From Tanypteryx hageni (Eukaryota; Arthropoda; Insecta; Odonata; Petaluridae), in assembly GCA_028673005.1 (NCBI GenBank), contig CM054112.1, forward strand, positions 26,029,624-26,093,623: a DNA stretch of 64,000 nt. The letters run 5' to 3'. The translations under genes were made by a program, and so were the position numbers. Shown here in pieces: positions 33,001 to 42,654 of this stretch. The notes beneath the pieces were generated by a model. That model was given only the letters and a program-made list of their open reading frames with translations. It was not told where the DNA came from and ran no database searches. Each line of letters starts with the position of its first letter. Within the stretch, counting starts at the first letter, position 1.

Positions 33001-36000
33001 AGAGTTAACAAGAAATGGAACTTAGAGGAACTCCTTAAAAACAAGGAATTATGACTGAGCTGGAGGAAAGGTTGGGGGAGAGAGCTGAAGAAAATAGGAA
33101 GAATGTAGATGAGGAGTGGAGATACATCCATAGCAACATTAAAGATGTAATGGAAAAGAAGGTAGGAAAGATAACGGGTGAAAGAAACAAAAAACCCTGG
33201 ATCACAGCAGCCATGTTGCAAAAAATGGAAGAGCGGAGAAAGTGGAAGAACATAAACACTGAAGAAGGCCAAAGAAAGTACAAGGAGTTAAATAATGCTT
33301 TAAGAAGGGAAACAGATAAAGCCAGAGAAGAGTGGATAAATGAGAAATGCGAGGAGATTGTCGAATGTGAAAGAATTTGTAGAACAGACCTCATGTATAG
33401 CAAAGCAAGGGAACTATTCAAGAAAAAAGCAAGAAAGATAGGACGTAAAGGAATCATGAACAAAAGTGGTAAAATAGTATCGGAGCCAGACAATGTAAAG
33501 AATGTCTGGAAAGAATACATTGAGGTTCTGTATGACAAAGAAGGAAAGCCAAGAAATATTGAAATAAATGAAGAAGAGGATGTGGAAGAAGATCAGCTAG
33601 GACCAAGTATTCTCGAGTCTGAAGTTAAAAGAGCAATTGATGACATGAAAAGAAGGAAGGCTGTTGGGAATGATGTGGACCAGTGGACGTTCTTAAGGTT
33701 TTGGGGTCTAAAGCAGTTAAGCAACTCACAACATTTTTTAACCAAGTATATGATACTGGCATATGGCCTGAAGATTTTTTAGATGTCGTGATGGTACCAC
33801 TGGAGAAAAAGAACAATGCAAAATGTTGTAAGTATTACAGAACTATTAGTTTAATTTCTCATACAGCTAAAGTTCTAACCAGAATAATAACCAAAAGAAT
33901 TGAATGTAAAATAGAAAAGGAGCTGCAAGATAATCAGTTTGGTTTCAGAAGTGGAAGGGGGACTAGAGATGCTATAGGATGTATGAGGATGATGATAGAA
34001 AGAGCGTTAGAAGTCAATAAAGGTATGTATGTTTGTTTTGTAGATTGGGAGAAAGCTTTTGACTGAGTGAAATGGGATAAAATGCAGGGTATTTTAAACA
34101 AAATAGGAATAGATTGGAAAGACAAAACACTGCTTAAAAACCTTTACTTTGATCAAAAGATTAGAGTCAGGGTTGAAGGAGAAGAAACAGAAAGTACTTC
34201 AATAGGGAGGGGAGTGAGGCAGGGAAGTCCTACTTCACCAGCGATATTTAATATTTATGCAGAAACAATAACAGAAGAAGCGTTGATGGAAGAGAAAGGA
34301 TTTAAGATAGGACTTGAAAGTGTTACCACCATTAAATACGCAGATGATCAGGGCTTAATAGCAGAAGGCGAGAAAGAGCTTCAGAGGATGACAGACAGAC
34401 TAGTGGAGGTTGGCCAACAATATGGAATGAAGATCAATGCAGAAAAAACGAAAGTCATGGTGGTTTCAAAGGAACATAAAGAATTAAATATAATGGTAAA
34501 TGGCCAAAAATTGGAACAAGTAAGTAGTTTCAAATATCTCGGCAGTATTTTAGCGCAGGATGGAAGTAGTACACAGGGCATCAGAAGTAGGATTGCAATG
34601 GTAAAAGCAGCATTTAACGAGAAGAAGGAGCTTCTCACAAGCAAGAAAATAAATTTAGAAACAAGGAAGAAATCAGCAAAATGCTACATATGGAGCATAG
34701 CTCTTTATGGTGCAGAGACGTGGACGGTAAGGAGAAAGGAGGAAAAATAGTTTTGAGATGTGGGTATGGAGGAGAATGATGAAAGTGAAATGGACAGAGA
34801 GGAAGAGAAATGAAGAAGTATTAGAAATGGTGGGAGAAGATATGACGCTAATAAAAACAATCAGGAAAAGAAAAGCAAATTGGATAGGGCACATATTGAG
34901 AAGACAGTGTTTACAAAGGACGATCTTAGAAGGAAAAATTAGTGGAAGAAGAGGAAGAGGGAGAAAAAGAATAGGAATATTAGATAATATAAAGCAGGGA
35001 TATAATACTTATAGAGGTATAAAAGAGGCTTCTAGGGAGAGAGAGAAATGGAGGCAGCGATTCAGTTAAAACCTGTCTTCGGACAGAAGCATGATGATGA
35101 TGATATAATGCTAGTAAAAACATTCATAGTATTTTATTAAAACGCATTACTGCATAAATCCCGAGCTAATTTTATTGGATAATTTGACAATGAACATAAA
35201 TTTTATTTTCCACTTCTAGTATTTTCTAAAACTAGTAGTTTTCAAAATGAAATCCCTCCAATCCCATAAAATGATTTAAAATGCAAGAAATTTCAGAAAT
35301 TATTTTTAACTTACTAGAAAATACGTCATTTCTCAACTGAGTGAATTCCGAGTTAATATATAACATACTTCTCGGCAGAGAGGTGGCTAGCGCGTCTGGC
35401 TCCCAGTCCCGCCTTGGTCATGGTTGTATGTGATTGTCTTTGTTGTTATTTCAATATTGTTTAATCGTTATTGATATTCAGTGTAATTGGCCTTGTGCTG
35501 TCTCCGAGTTCTTGCTAATAAATAAATATTTCACAGTAGAATGCAAAAAATTAAAGTCATAGATTTTCTTATGAATCCAAATATGATGAAAGACTGTGGT
35601 GTGATGGCGTTATGATAACTTTAGGTTACATTTTTAATGATTTTTATCTTACGGTTGAGTTTTCGAGCTTCCATAAAAATATGAAGGGAGAAAAAAACGA
35701 GTATTAAGAAAATCATAATTTATGTCTTTAAATTGTATTCAGTAAGAATATAACTTCAATGGCAGAAAAAATTATTTACTTAAACTCTGCCATAACCAAA
35801 ATTTCAGCTTAGCATTCGTTGAAAAATGTTTCGAAACATCATATATAAATATATTCGTCAACTCTATTTTACAATGGAAGCTGATCTTTTCGAGAAAAAG
35901 ACAAGTGCAAAGAAAAGTCATTCTTATTTGCTCTGAAGATGGACTCGAAATCTGAGAGCGTGGCGGAAGACGCTTTTCTTCCTCTCAAAGACGTGAATGC

Positions 36001-39000
36001 TGTGTCTGATATCATATCTTGTGCTTCGTTTTCAGTCAGAATATTCAACTGAAACAAACATACAAATACAAATGCTAACGATTTTGCGATTAGACCATTA
36101 ATGTAACGAAGTAAAAATCGTTAAATAGCATTTTAAATCAAGGGTCCTTGAATGGACTCTTTTTCTTGGGAGATCCAAAAACTTTTATCGGTATATTGCG
36201 AAAATCCGGCAAACATATTTTAACCACCCGGCCATCCCAAGCTTTTAGCGTCTTCATGGTGACGCATTTGGGTTTTCCTTTGTTCGACTCGCAGGAAAAG
36301 TGAAAGAGAAATAAAAGGCGTATGCGTAAGGTTTACAGCAACAATAAGCACAATGGACTTAGCTAGCCACCAACACCTATTAGCTTTTCACGTTTTCATT
36401 TTCACAAAGGATCCTGCATAAATCTGCTTCCGAAGATATTTCCGACTTTAATTTTATCTCTTTTTTTTACATGTTAAATCCGACCCCGTTTGCCTCTGCC
36501 TTTTCCGTCTACATTCTCTGGCTGCGTTCTGTACTTACTTTCCGCCTTTCGTGCAGTGTGCAGCGGTCAAAATGTAAGACCGGCTGATCAGCGAACCCCC
36601 GCAGAGCCATTCCACCGTCCCGGAGGACTGCAGGTAACCTATAGCAGCCTTATAAACGAAAACAATAGGAAAATTGAAATTCCACCCGTGAGAGCAACAG
36701 GTTGATTCAAACAGTGGGAGAAAGAAAAGACTAACAAAGTAAGAATGTTATCAATGCCCCAAGCAAAATTCCAACTTGACCAATCGTTAAACAATATTAA
36801 CTCCGATCTTTTCCACCAACTTTGCTAGATAAAAAATTTATTAGGAAATTCCAATTTACATTATCATACCGAAAGATACCAAATTTGGGAGCATGGTTGC
36901 TACGCAACCGTTACATTGCTGTAGTTGTAGTAATTGATTTTTAAGTGCGTCGACTGCTATGGTAATTTTGCACTGTCATCAACTGGACACACACAGAAGA
37001 GAGGAGGGAAACCCGGTGCCGCCATTAGCCTACACTTTACTCCTTAAATGAACCAAGGGGGCCGACTGCTAAATGTCTTTTCCGCTGGCTTTGCGCGGTC
37101 TCCTCAAACCGTTACATTGCTATAGGATTAATTTATTTTGGATTTGATGAAGAGTGCATAGTTGACCAAGGCAAACGAGAGAGTTTTAAAATTTATTTTT
37201 AAAAAGACATACCATGTGAGGGAACTCGCCCCGATCAGCGACTGATCCACCGACGATGAGCTTGTTGGAGGGTGGTGTGAATGGGCAGCTCTCCTGTCCC
37301 TTCCGAGACTCGAACCGGAACGCAAGGTCTTCATCGACCGCCCTCGTATACTCCTGACATTCTAAAAATGAGTCAACGAGAGGAAATATTGAGACAAATG
37401 TCACATGTAAGAAACCTGATGCTAAGAAGCAATGCGCGGCAATTAATAAACCAATGGCTGACAATTTCATTTCGTGACCTTAATTTAGTTTATTAATAAT
37501 TACCAGGAACAGAAATTAGCAAATTTTTACAACTCGCATCGTTCTACCCTATCTTATTATATGCATTTTTGGAATGCAACTGAAATTTGAATAGATAGAG
37601 ATCACATATTATTACTGTAATCAATCCAGCATTTTCCATAGTTTTGCTTAAACGCTGTATTAACTAGATTCATCAATAGTTTTATTTAAGATTTATTTTA
37701 ATAATTTGAGGTTTTTTTTTGTTTTTTGATCAGCAAAGAGGTCCAGTTCATCATTTACACCAGTTTTTTGGAATATTCAACAGAACTGGAATGTGTACAG
37801 CTTATTATCTGGCGCATCACAGCGAAATAAACAGCAAGTTGATGATATTTAAAGCGTTAGAAGAATGGAAAATTCGATAAAATATCGCACGGCACTCACT
37901 CTGCTCGCTAATTGTCTGAGGAATCCTCTCTTGGATTACAGAACCTTGCGGCGCCGAAACTGCGACCGTGTCCTCGTCATAGACCGCCGGTTGTGGCACT
38001 GGCTTCAAACTGCCACCGCCATAATCCTTTTGGAGGAAACGTAAAGATAATATTTTGATGGATCATTTAATATTTTTGCTGCTACTGCTCACTCATGTGT
38101 ACCGTTAACGTATAGTAAAAATTTGAAATGTTATTTGAATCTTATATTATTTCACCGATGCCTAGCTATACCTCATCCACGCTTTAAGTCGCTGTTTTCC
38201 TGCAGCACCACGTGACTATAAAGACAAGATGATCTCTTTTATTTATATAGACCGAGAATTAAAAATAATTAGTTCAAGCCAGTGCTGGAAAACGTTACGC
38301 GTAACGCGACGAAATAACGGAATTATTTGGATTAACGTAACGAAAAACGTTAACGAAATTTTTCAAATAGCTGTAACGGGAAAGGTAACGAAAAAAAATA
38401 AATTTCGTTATTTCGTTAACAGACGGTAAAGGGTTATGTTCTAGTGGCAATCGTCCCAGGCGGCGTGTCTTGAGCAAGGGAAAGTGGCCTAAAATCCCTT
38501 TCCTCGGTCTTGCTTGTCCCCCGCTGCGCCAGTTTTGCCTCCTTGTCGCGAAAGAAACGCTATCCTGATCACTACCGATTGTCCTTTGGGTTTTCCTTGC
38601 ATTTGTGAAAGGAATGGTTCCCTGGTGTTAATCCTTCTCCAGGAAGCACAAGATAAGGATCGTGGAGGATGAAAAAGGAAGCTTCAGTAAATGTGCCGCT
38701 TGTAGTTAAGGACCTCTACCATTCCTTATCCTCCGCCACAGTGCCTCGTACTTCGAAAACATTCTTTTAGATATTACACCGGAGTGGGTTTTTCCTCTTT
38801 TAAATTTCGATGCTCTGCAAGTTCGAATCCCATTATCCCCTCCAATATCGAACTGTTCGTCAGTCTAACTTAACAAGGTATTTGAGAAAGGTCGAAGTGA
38901 ATCTACAATTCGAACGTGTTGTCATCGTTCGTTAGAGGTCAATACTGCTTCATATCTATTATTATTACGAAACGTTTATAGTAACAGTGGATAGTTATTG

Positions 39001-41842
39001 TTCCCTGGAAATGAAGACTAATTAACAATTTCAGTTTATTTCAAATAACCGAAGACGGTCACAGGGAGAATTTTTGGTAGCCGTAAGAGAAACGAAGTTC
39101 ATTCAGTGCTGAAGAAGTAAGTCCTGTTTTCATGCATATTTTAAGTTTATATTTTGTTTTGTATTAATTAAGGTCAAGTAATTTTGTGTGGCGGCTTTCT
39201 TCTTCATTGAATTAAAAATGTCATTTTATATACCATTGTGTACTGAGTTCGATTCTGAAGACTGCAATGTCCACCATTTGTATAGGAAGGGAGTATCTGA
39301 TTTTATAATGAATTAGGATAAACTCATCAGCACCTAATGGAATGTTATTTTATTATCTTATCCCTTATTTGAAAACTAGTGCTCATTAATTTTAATAAAT
39401 TTTTAATTTAATTCTATTTTATGAAACCTCATAGAATGTCGAAACTTTTACGCTTCTGCTCGTTTTCCATTTCTCTCTAACCCACAGGTCTTCCTCCTGC
39501 AGTCTTACTACTCCCTCAGTTTACATCACACTTGTCTGCTTCCCTCCCCATGCTCTCCCTTCCCCTATCCATTTCCTCTATCTTTCTTCCCATTCCTCCA
39601 TCTCCTGTTTTTATTTAAAACTTTTTCATATTTCTTGTTCTTACTGTAAATAAGGACAATTTTGATCATTATAGTTTTCAAAGCTAGCATCAAAATAATG
39701 CTCTGAAAAAGCATTGAATCGTGCATTTTACCGTACTTTCCAGAATGGAAAATAGGCTTATTGTTTCGTCATTCAGTCTTTCTGTCCCCCTATTACCTTT
39801 TGAACCGATTGACCGATTTTCATGGTATTTGATGGATATCTTTGACTACTGGGGACGACCGGTCGAGGAAAATTTTTTCCTGATATTTGAAGGTGCGAGT
39901 TCGATTCCAGAAATTTTCCTCTCATTCAGTTTCCATAAGCAATGCGAACTCCATCATGCAGTGCCTTTTTCTTTAAATGTCAAAAGAAGGGAATGTTTCA
40001 ATTTTAACGTGTATTTCTATTCAAATGCAAAATAAAAGAAGTATTAAAAACTAATATATAAAGTATATTACGCACGACTTGAGATATGGCGTTCGCGACA
40101 CAATATTGAACGTCCTTTAGTTATAGCGGGGGCGAGAGAGATGAAGAGATCACGAGCGCGCTGATGAAAGCGAAGAGAGATCGCGTTGGGATTCGCGATT
40201 TGCGGTGAGGTTGCGGCGGTACGCGACAATATCCTTTATCCTCATTTTATTAAATATTACGTATTTTCCGATCCTAAAAATTTTTATTCAAAACTATCGA
40301 GCATAAGACTTATCAAAATGATAAACCCTCTAATCAACTGAAATTAAAGAATTTTTTAAATTGGTTCGTCAATTTTATTAACTGCGTTGGAAATAGACTA
40401 AACTAAAAAATTCATATGAACGTAGTCAGATCCCACTGAAAGCATTAAATTAAAGATTTCACAATAATTTTGCTATTAACTAAAATTTCATAGCATTCTT
40501 TTCGTCACGACAGCAATTGAATAGCTGCATTGTTAAAGATTCCAAATTTTCTATTTTATCCAAAAAATTACCTTCATTCATGGTAATTCGGAGTGGTTTC
40601 AAATTTCGTCTTACAAATAATTTACTTTATTCTTTCATATACAAAATAAAGCTATTTCCGGGTTAATATCTCAAATCTAACTAATCTTGAAATGTAATAT
40701 TGTAAACCCATGCATGATTTCCACGTATTTCTTATGGGGGATATGAAAAGAAAGAACGACATAAAAAATGAGCCCTAAAAAGGACAAATATTGGAATTTG
40801 GATAATTCTCGTTAGTTTTATCTGATGACCGAACATTCTACCAAATTTTAGGTCTGTAGCAGGAGCATGTACTCCGAGTTACAATCGGTGCAACCGACCG
40901 TTCCTTTCATTATCTTTAATTACGGGTCCCTGGGTTCTCAGTGTACTTTTTGCGTTACCTGTAAAGAATTCTAATATAGGGCATAACCGTTACAACACTA
41001 ATATTTTAGTCTTAAATATGTGTTTAGTTAATTAACTTGAATATAAAATTTTGAATATGAAAATCCGAATTTTCATACATGATCATCAAAAACGAAAAAT
41101 GTGCCGAATACGTACTTTGAAATCTTAAAAATGTTTCTGGTCTGCAGCATATATTTAGAAGTGCCTATAAATTATTATTCTAAATGAGAAGAACGTATTT
41201 AAGATGGATATTAAATTTAAAAAATAAAATATAAGAGTAACTACATAATTCTTTTTACCGAATTATTTCGTTATAACGTTTAACGTAACGGAAAATGAAA
41301 TTTAGATTTTAGCGTAACGAAAAACGAAATCGCTTTGTTGCCTGTAACAAAAAACGTAACGAATCGTTTTTTTTTCGTTTGCCAGCCCTGGTTCAAGCAT
41401 ATCAAACTCGATGATATATCACGGCGAAATTGGAGCTTATTTGGAAACCGTATTAGCATTGAAAATCTGTACATTGGATCCCAATGGTTATAAAACGATT
41501 TAGACTGCCTTAATGACTGACAACTAATTATTTACCTAGTCAATGAAAAAACGACAATTTTTGGCTACTTAAAGAGGCTATTTATTTAGTATTTATTATG
41601 CATGCAGTCAGCTGACCTTTTTAATCCAATTTTGAATCAACGTACCGACTGGCGCACAGCTCCTCTAGTATCCACTTGGACGGGACAGCACACGATGGCC
41701 CCCTGGCTTCCGTAGGAGCATAGACCCGGAGTGTTAGGACCGGCTCCGTTGTACACGTAAGTCTTGGAGACGAGCGCTGGACAGTGGCGCAGCGGTCTGC
41801 AGATGCCGTCCTCGCCATCATCAGTGGCACAGGAGTCGCCCG
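26923..41842 (-). CDS. Clip-domain serine protease, Snake/HP21-like (8 exons found)
   Basis: Eight exons on the minus strand: 41646-41842, 37900-38026, 37213-37361, 36539-36648, 31197-31279, 29460-29678, 28344-28510 and 26923-27099. Every junction is GT-AG and every phase matches; with one base from a missing upstream exon the sum is 410 codons including the stop. Order: six-cysteine clip domain, linker, LIVGG activation site, then an S1 domain with TAAHC, YNDIAIV and GDSGGP. Asp at chymotrypsin position 189 (GGKDSCKGDSGGP) predicts cleavage after Arg or Lys. The residue before IVGG is Leu, as I recall for Snake and Manduca HP21 zymogens, implying an upstream activator that cuts after Leu. 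Such proteases act in extracellular cascades upstream of Toll and melanisation. The signal peptide exon is missing. Cascade position is inferred. Confidence 0.88.
27100..28343 (-). other. Last intron of the protease
   Basis: Contains an inverted repeat: CGCATTTGCCCCAC at 27583-27596 against GTGGGGCGAGTAAATGCG at 27630-27647, with related motifs at about 27467-27513. The motif set may be the remains of a small transposon. Otherwise AT-rich with nothing recognised. Confidence 0.5.
28344..28510 (-). CDS. Protease exon: MICAG block and specificity pocket
   Basis: 167 bp, acceptor CATACTCGCAG, donor GTTGGT, which is less typical. Encodes EFEEKFLRYVTLNFYDHSIC, NKQYEVESRTSQL, MICAGDLVGGKDSCK. The Asp in GKDSCK is the S1-pocket residue for trypsin-like specificity. 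Lys replaces the usual Gln before GDSGGP. Confidence 0.85.
28600..28810 (-). mobile_element. LINE family A 3' end, antisense
   Basis: Reverse complement contains AACCTTGCCACCGGG followed by an ATT/ATA-rich tail, parallel to 390-518. It lies in the intron within about 100 bp of the acceptor of the MICAG exon. Confidence 0.5.
28994..29165 (-). repeat. tRNA-derived SINE
   Basis: On the minus strand the head has an A-box-like TTGGCATCGGTAGAGGG and a B-box GGGTTCGGATCC about 45 bp apart. The body ends with an AATAAATTAAATAAATAAA tail at about 28994-29015. It is not a functional tRNA: no clean cloverleaf, and the tail is retroposon-like. Confidence 0.7.
29460..29678 (-). CDS. Protease exon: catalytic Asp
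   Basis: 219 bp, acceptor GCTTTTTGCAG, donor GTGAGT. Encodes SGYYPVGEIIRHPDYKFS, then YNDIAIVRLSQPV with the catalytic Asp in NDIA, then FVRPACLYADSD and SGYGFTEFGG. SGYGFTEFG replaces the usual 'tGWG.tefgg', with Tyr in place of Trp. Confidence 0.88.
29867..30029 (+). mobile_element. hAT element left end, fragment
   Basis: Begins CAGTGGTTCCCAAACTTTTT, a hAT-style end, but no matching reverse end follows before the next insertion at 30030. Confidence 0.45.
30030..30370. mobile_element. Short non-autonomous hAT-like element
   Basis: Starts CAGTGGCCGAAG and ends, read in reverse, CAGTGGCGTTGCC. Flanks ATTAGAGG (30022-30029) and ATTAGAGA (30371-30378) match at 7 of 8 positions, consistent with an 8-bp target duplication. 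No coding capacity. Confidence 0.5.
31197..31279 (-). CDS. Protease exon: short exon before the catalytic Asp exon
   Basis: 83 bp, acceptor CCAACTCCAG, donor GTAAGT. It is the only piece found that fits the phases of the His and Asp exons. It encodes GRMIIIGLGQVVVKP and then TLFRRLVTDVES. The last part aligns with the 'RLG..dles' stretch of clip proteases that precedes the 'pV.eiIrHPdY' of the next exon. Family similarity is weaker here than in the other exons. Confidence 0.65.
32116..33054 (+). pseudogene. RTE ORF2 endonuclease domain
   Basis: Motifs in order: LKIVTWNVRTMNSGGKLENL (Asn block), GLSEVRWEGEGE (catalytic Glu), IVMGDWNSVVG (Asp/Asn), RYQIDYILVN and DSDHNLLVAN (Asp-His). These give a complete APE-type active site. 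Host databases often mislabel such proteins as 'craniofacial development protein 2-like'. The frame shifts near 33050 into the reverse transcriptase part. Confidence 0.85.
33051..35069 (+). pseudogene. RTE ORF2 reverse transcriptase, frameshifted
   Basis: Pieces in order: a connector frame 33051-33690, then from 33683 VVMVPLEKKNNAKCCKYY, QFGFRSGRGTRDAI and VCFVDWEKAFD (first catalytic Asp) ending at TGA 34064-34066. The same frame continues with VRQGSPTSPAIFNIY, KYADDQGLIAEG (catalytic YADD) and SFKYLGSILAQDG to a stop at 34748. A last frame 34758-35069 holds WVWRRMMKVKWTE and RKANWIGHILRR. Two or three frameshifts and at least two stops disable it. Confidence 0.85.
35360..35530 (+). repeat. 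SINE-like repeat
   Basis: GAGGTGGCTAGCGCGTCTGG followed by CTCCCAGTCCCG resembles a tRNA 5' half with anticodon arm. The segment ends in AATAAATAAATATTT. The B-box region is degraded. Confidence 0.35.
35531..36538. other. Protease intron, nothing firm
   Basis: A minus-strand open stretch (about 36047 down to 35869) begins after a TTTGTTTCAG acceptor-like site and ends in a stop. Its translation (LNILTENEAQDMI...) matches nothing and does not fit the protease reading order. Confidence 0.3.
36539..36648 (-). CDS. Protease exon: catalytic His
   Basis: 110 bp, acceptor CGTTTATAAG, donor GTAAGT. Encodes AAIGYLQSSGTVEWLCGG and then SLISRSYILTAAHCTKGG. The His of TAAHC is the first triad residue. 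A downstream CTGCAG acceptor also exists but would drop the AAIGY stretch conserved in the family. Confidence 0.88.
37213..37361 (-). CDS. Protease exon: activation site
   Basis: 149 bp, acceptor CATTTTTAG, donor GTATGT. Encodes CQEYTRAVDEDLAFRFES, then ESCPFTPPSNK, then LIVGGSVADRGEFPHM. Cleavage before IVGG would free the mature N-terminus. The Cys in CQEY or ESCPF probably pairs with the catalytic domain so the clip stays attached (family inference). Confidence 0.85.
37900..38026 (-). CDS. Protease exon: linker between clip and protease domains
   Basis: 127 bp, acceptor CTCCAAAAG, donor GTGAGT. It encodes DYGGGSLKPVPQPAVYDEDT and ends with SEQ plus one base. It is Pro/acidic-rich without cysteines, as expected of a linker. 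The join to the next exon produces a Lys codon directly before CQEY. Confidence 0.8.
38280..41390. mobile_element. 3.1 kb non-autonomous hAT-like element in a protease intron
   Basis: The left end reads CAGTGCTGGAAAACGTTACG (38280) and the right end in reverse reads CAGGGCTGGCAAACGAAAAA (41390). Both sides carry GTTCAAGC (38272-38279 and 41391-41398), an exact 8-bp target duplication. Subterminal regions are packed with CGTAACG/AACGAAA motifs in both orientations (38290-38430 and 41255-41370), as expected of transposase binding sites. No transposase frame was found in 3.1 kb, so it would depend on a partner. A SINE-like copy lies inside (39725-40050). Confidence 0.8.
39725..40050 (+). repeat. 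SINE-like repeat with B-box, nested in the hAT element
   Basis: Opposite orientation to the copies at 48.6 and 58.5 kb: CCCCCTATTACCTTTTGAAC and GACCGATTTTCATGG are followed by the B-box GAGTTCGATTCCAG at about 39898. Confidence 0.6.
41646..41842 (-). CDS. Protease exon: clip domain
   Basis: Acceptor CGTTCTGCAG, donor GTACGT, 197 bp, entry phase 1. It encodes 65 residues with the clip cysteine pattern GDSC, DGIC, LRHC, PGLC and VCC (residues 4, 14, 20, 41, 51, 52). Spacing of 9 residues before the final pair fits a clip domain. The exon opens just upstream of the first cysteine, so at least one earlier exon must carry the signal peptide. Confidence 0.85.
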
Positions 41843-42654
41843 CTGCAGAACGACGTTAAGAGCCATTAGACAGGAGCGTTCATAGAGCGGGCGGCGAAAG
41901 ATTGAGAATTGGCCGCGACGTGGCCTATTAGAGGCATTTTGACGCAGCGCTTACAATTAGACCAAAACACTTCGAGGCTAATCGAAGTTGAAAGATGGCT
42001 ATCGAAAATCGATATATTTTTCCATTGTTACGTATTTACTGAAATAAAATTCGGAAATTTCCATAATTTGACTAAATTTACATGACGGCCGGTCTTACGC
42101 AAAGATCATACAGCAAAAACTGTACAGCGTCGTTACCTACAATGAAGGTCATTTATTTATTTAATGCAACGAGCAAAAGTTGGTATTTTTTTATACTAGG
42201 GGACCCGCCGGATCTTCGGCCTCGCTCAGACCACTTAGAGCTGGTGCGGGAGAATCACATGTTCAATATCATTATCGTTTCATAGTTCTCCTGCACTTCA
42301 TATATTGGGGATGTAAAATTTGAATAGAATTGAAAGCGCTGCCCTCGGCAGTATAATATATATGAAAGAAATGTAAATCTAAGTAACGTACCAAATAAGG
42401 AACCAATGGCAAATGAACCTGAGCCTCATTGAGACAGCAATTATAGTAGACCGGAAAAACAAACAAACAGAAATAGTGCACAGGGACTCAACAGGAGAGA
42501 CCACGCGAACGCAAATTGCGCGCCTCTGGGAGGCTCCCTGTACATTTTAGAGAAATATTTATTTGAAGTTTTCTTCATCGTTTGATGCTTTCTGTATGTA
42601 CGCAAAATTTTGTTTTGATTGGATAGGATTTTAAAATTGGAGCAATGCGCTAAC
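41843..42654. other. Region upstream of the clip exon, no clear gene
   Basis: A GC-rich repeat-like stretch, GGGGACCCGCCGGATCTTCG, lies at about 42200-42220. A short minus-strand Met frame at 42392-42429 was considered as signal exon and rejected on phase. Confidence 0.3.

Larger units (their letters stand above)
31786..35102 (+). mobile_element. RTE-clade LINE, full length but degraded
   Basis: A 3.3 kb element with 5' UTR (31786-32115), endonuclease, reverse transcriptase and a short 3' UTR ending in (GAT)n. Flanking ATATAATGC at 31777-31785 and 35103-35111 is a target-site duplication. It lies in the protease intron between the 31.2 and 36.5 kb exons, in the opposite orientation to the gene. 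Confidence 0.88.

Noticed and set aside
35869..36047. Minus-strand open stretch after a TTTGTTTCAG acceptor, considered as an alternative terminal exon
   Set aside because: Translation matches no family and does not fit the protease order; splice-like signals alone are weak evidence.
36906..37130. ACCGTTACATTGCT repeated 200 bp apart, considered as LTR ends
   Set aside because: The match is about 18 bp, no primer-binding site or gag-pol sequence lies nearby, and no LTR element was seen anywhere in the window.
41621..41866. 81-codon minus-strand frame overlapping the clip exon
   Set aside because: Wrong frame; the clip cysteines appear in another frame of the same stretch.
42392..42429. Short minus-strand frame MRLRFICHWFLI before a GTACGT donor, considered as the protease signal peptide exon
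   Set aside because: It ends in phase 2 whereas the clip exon needs phase 1, and the hydrophobic core is too short for a convincing signal peptide.
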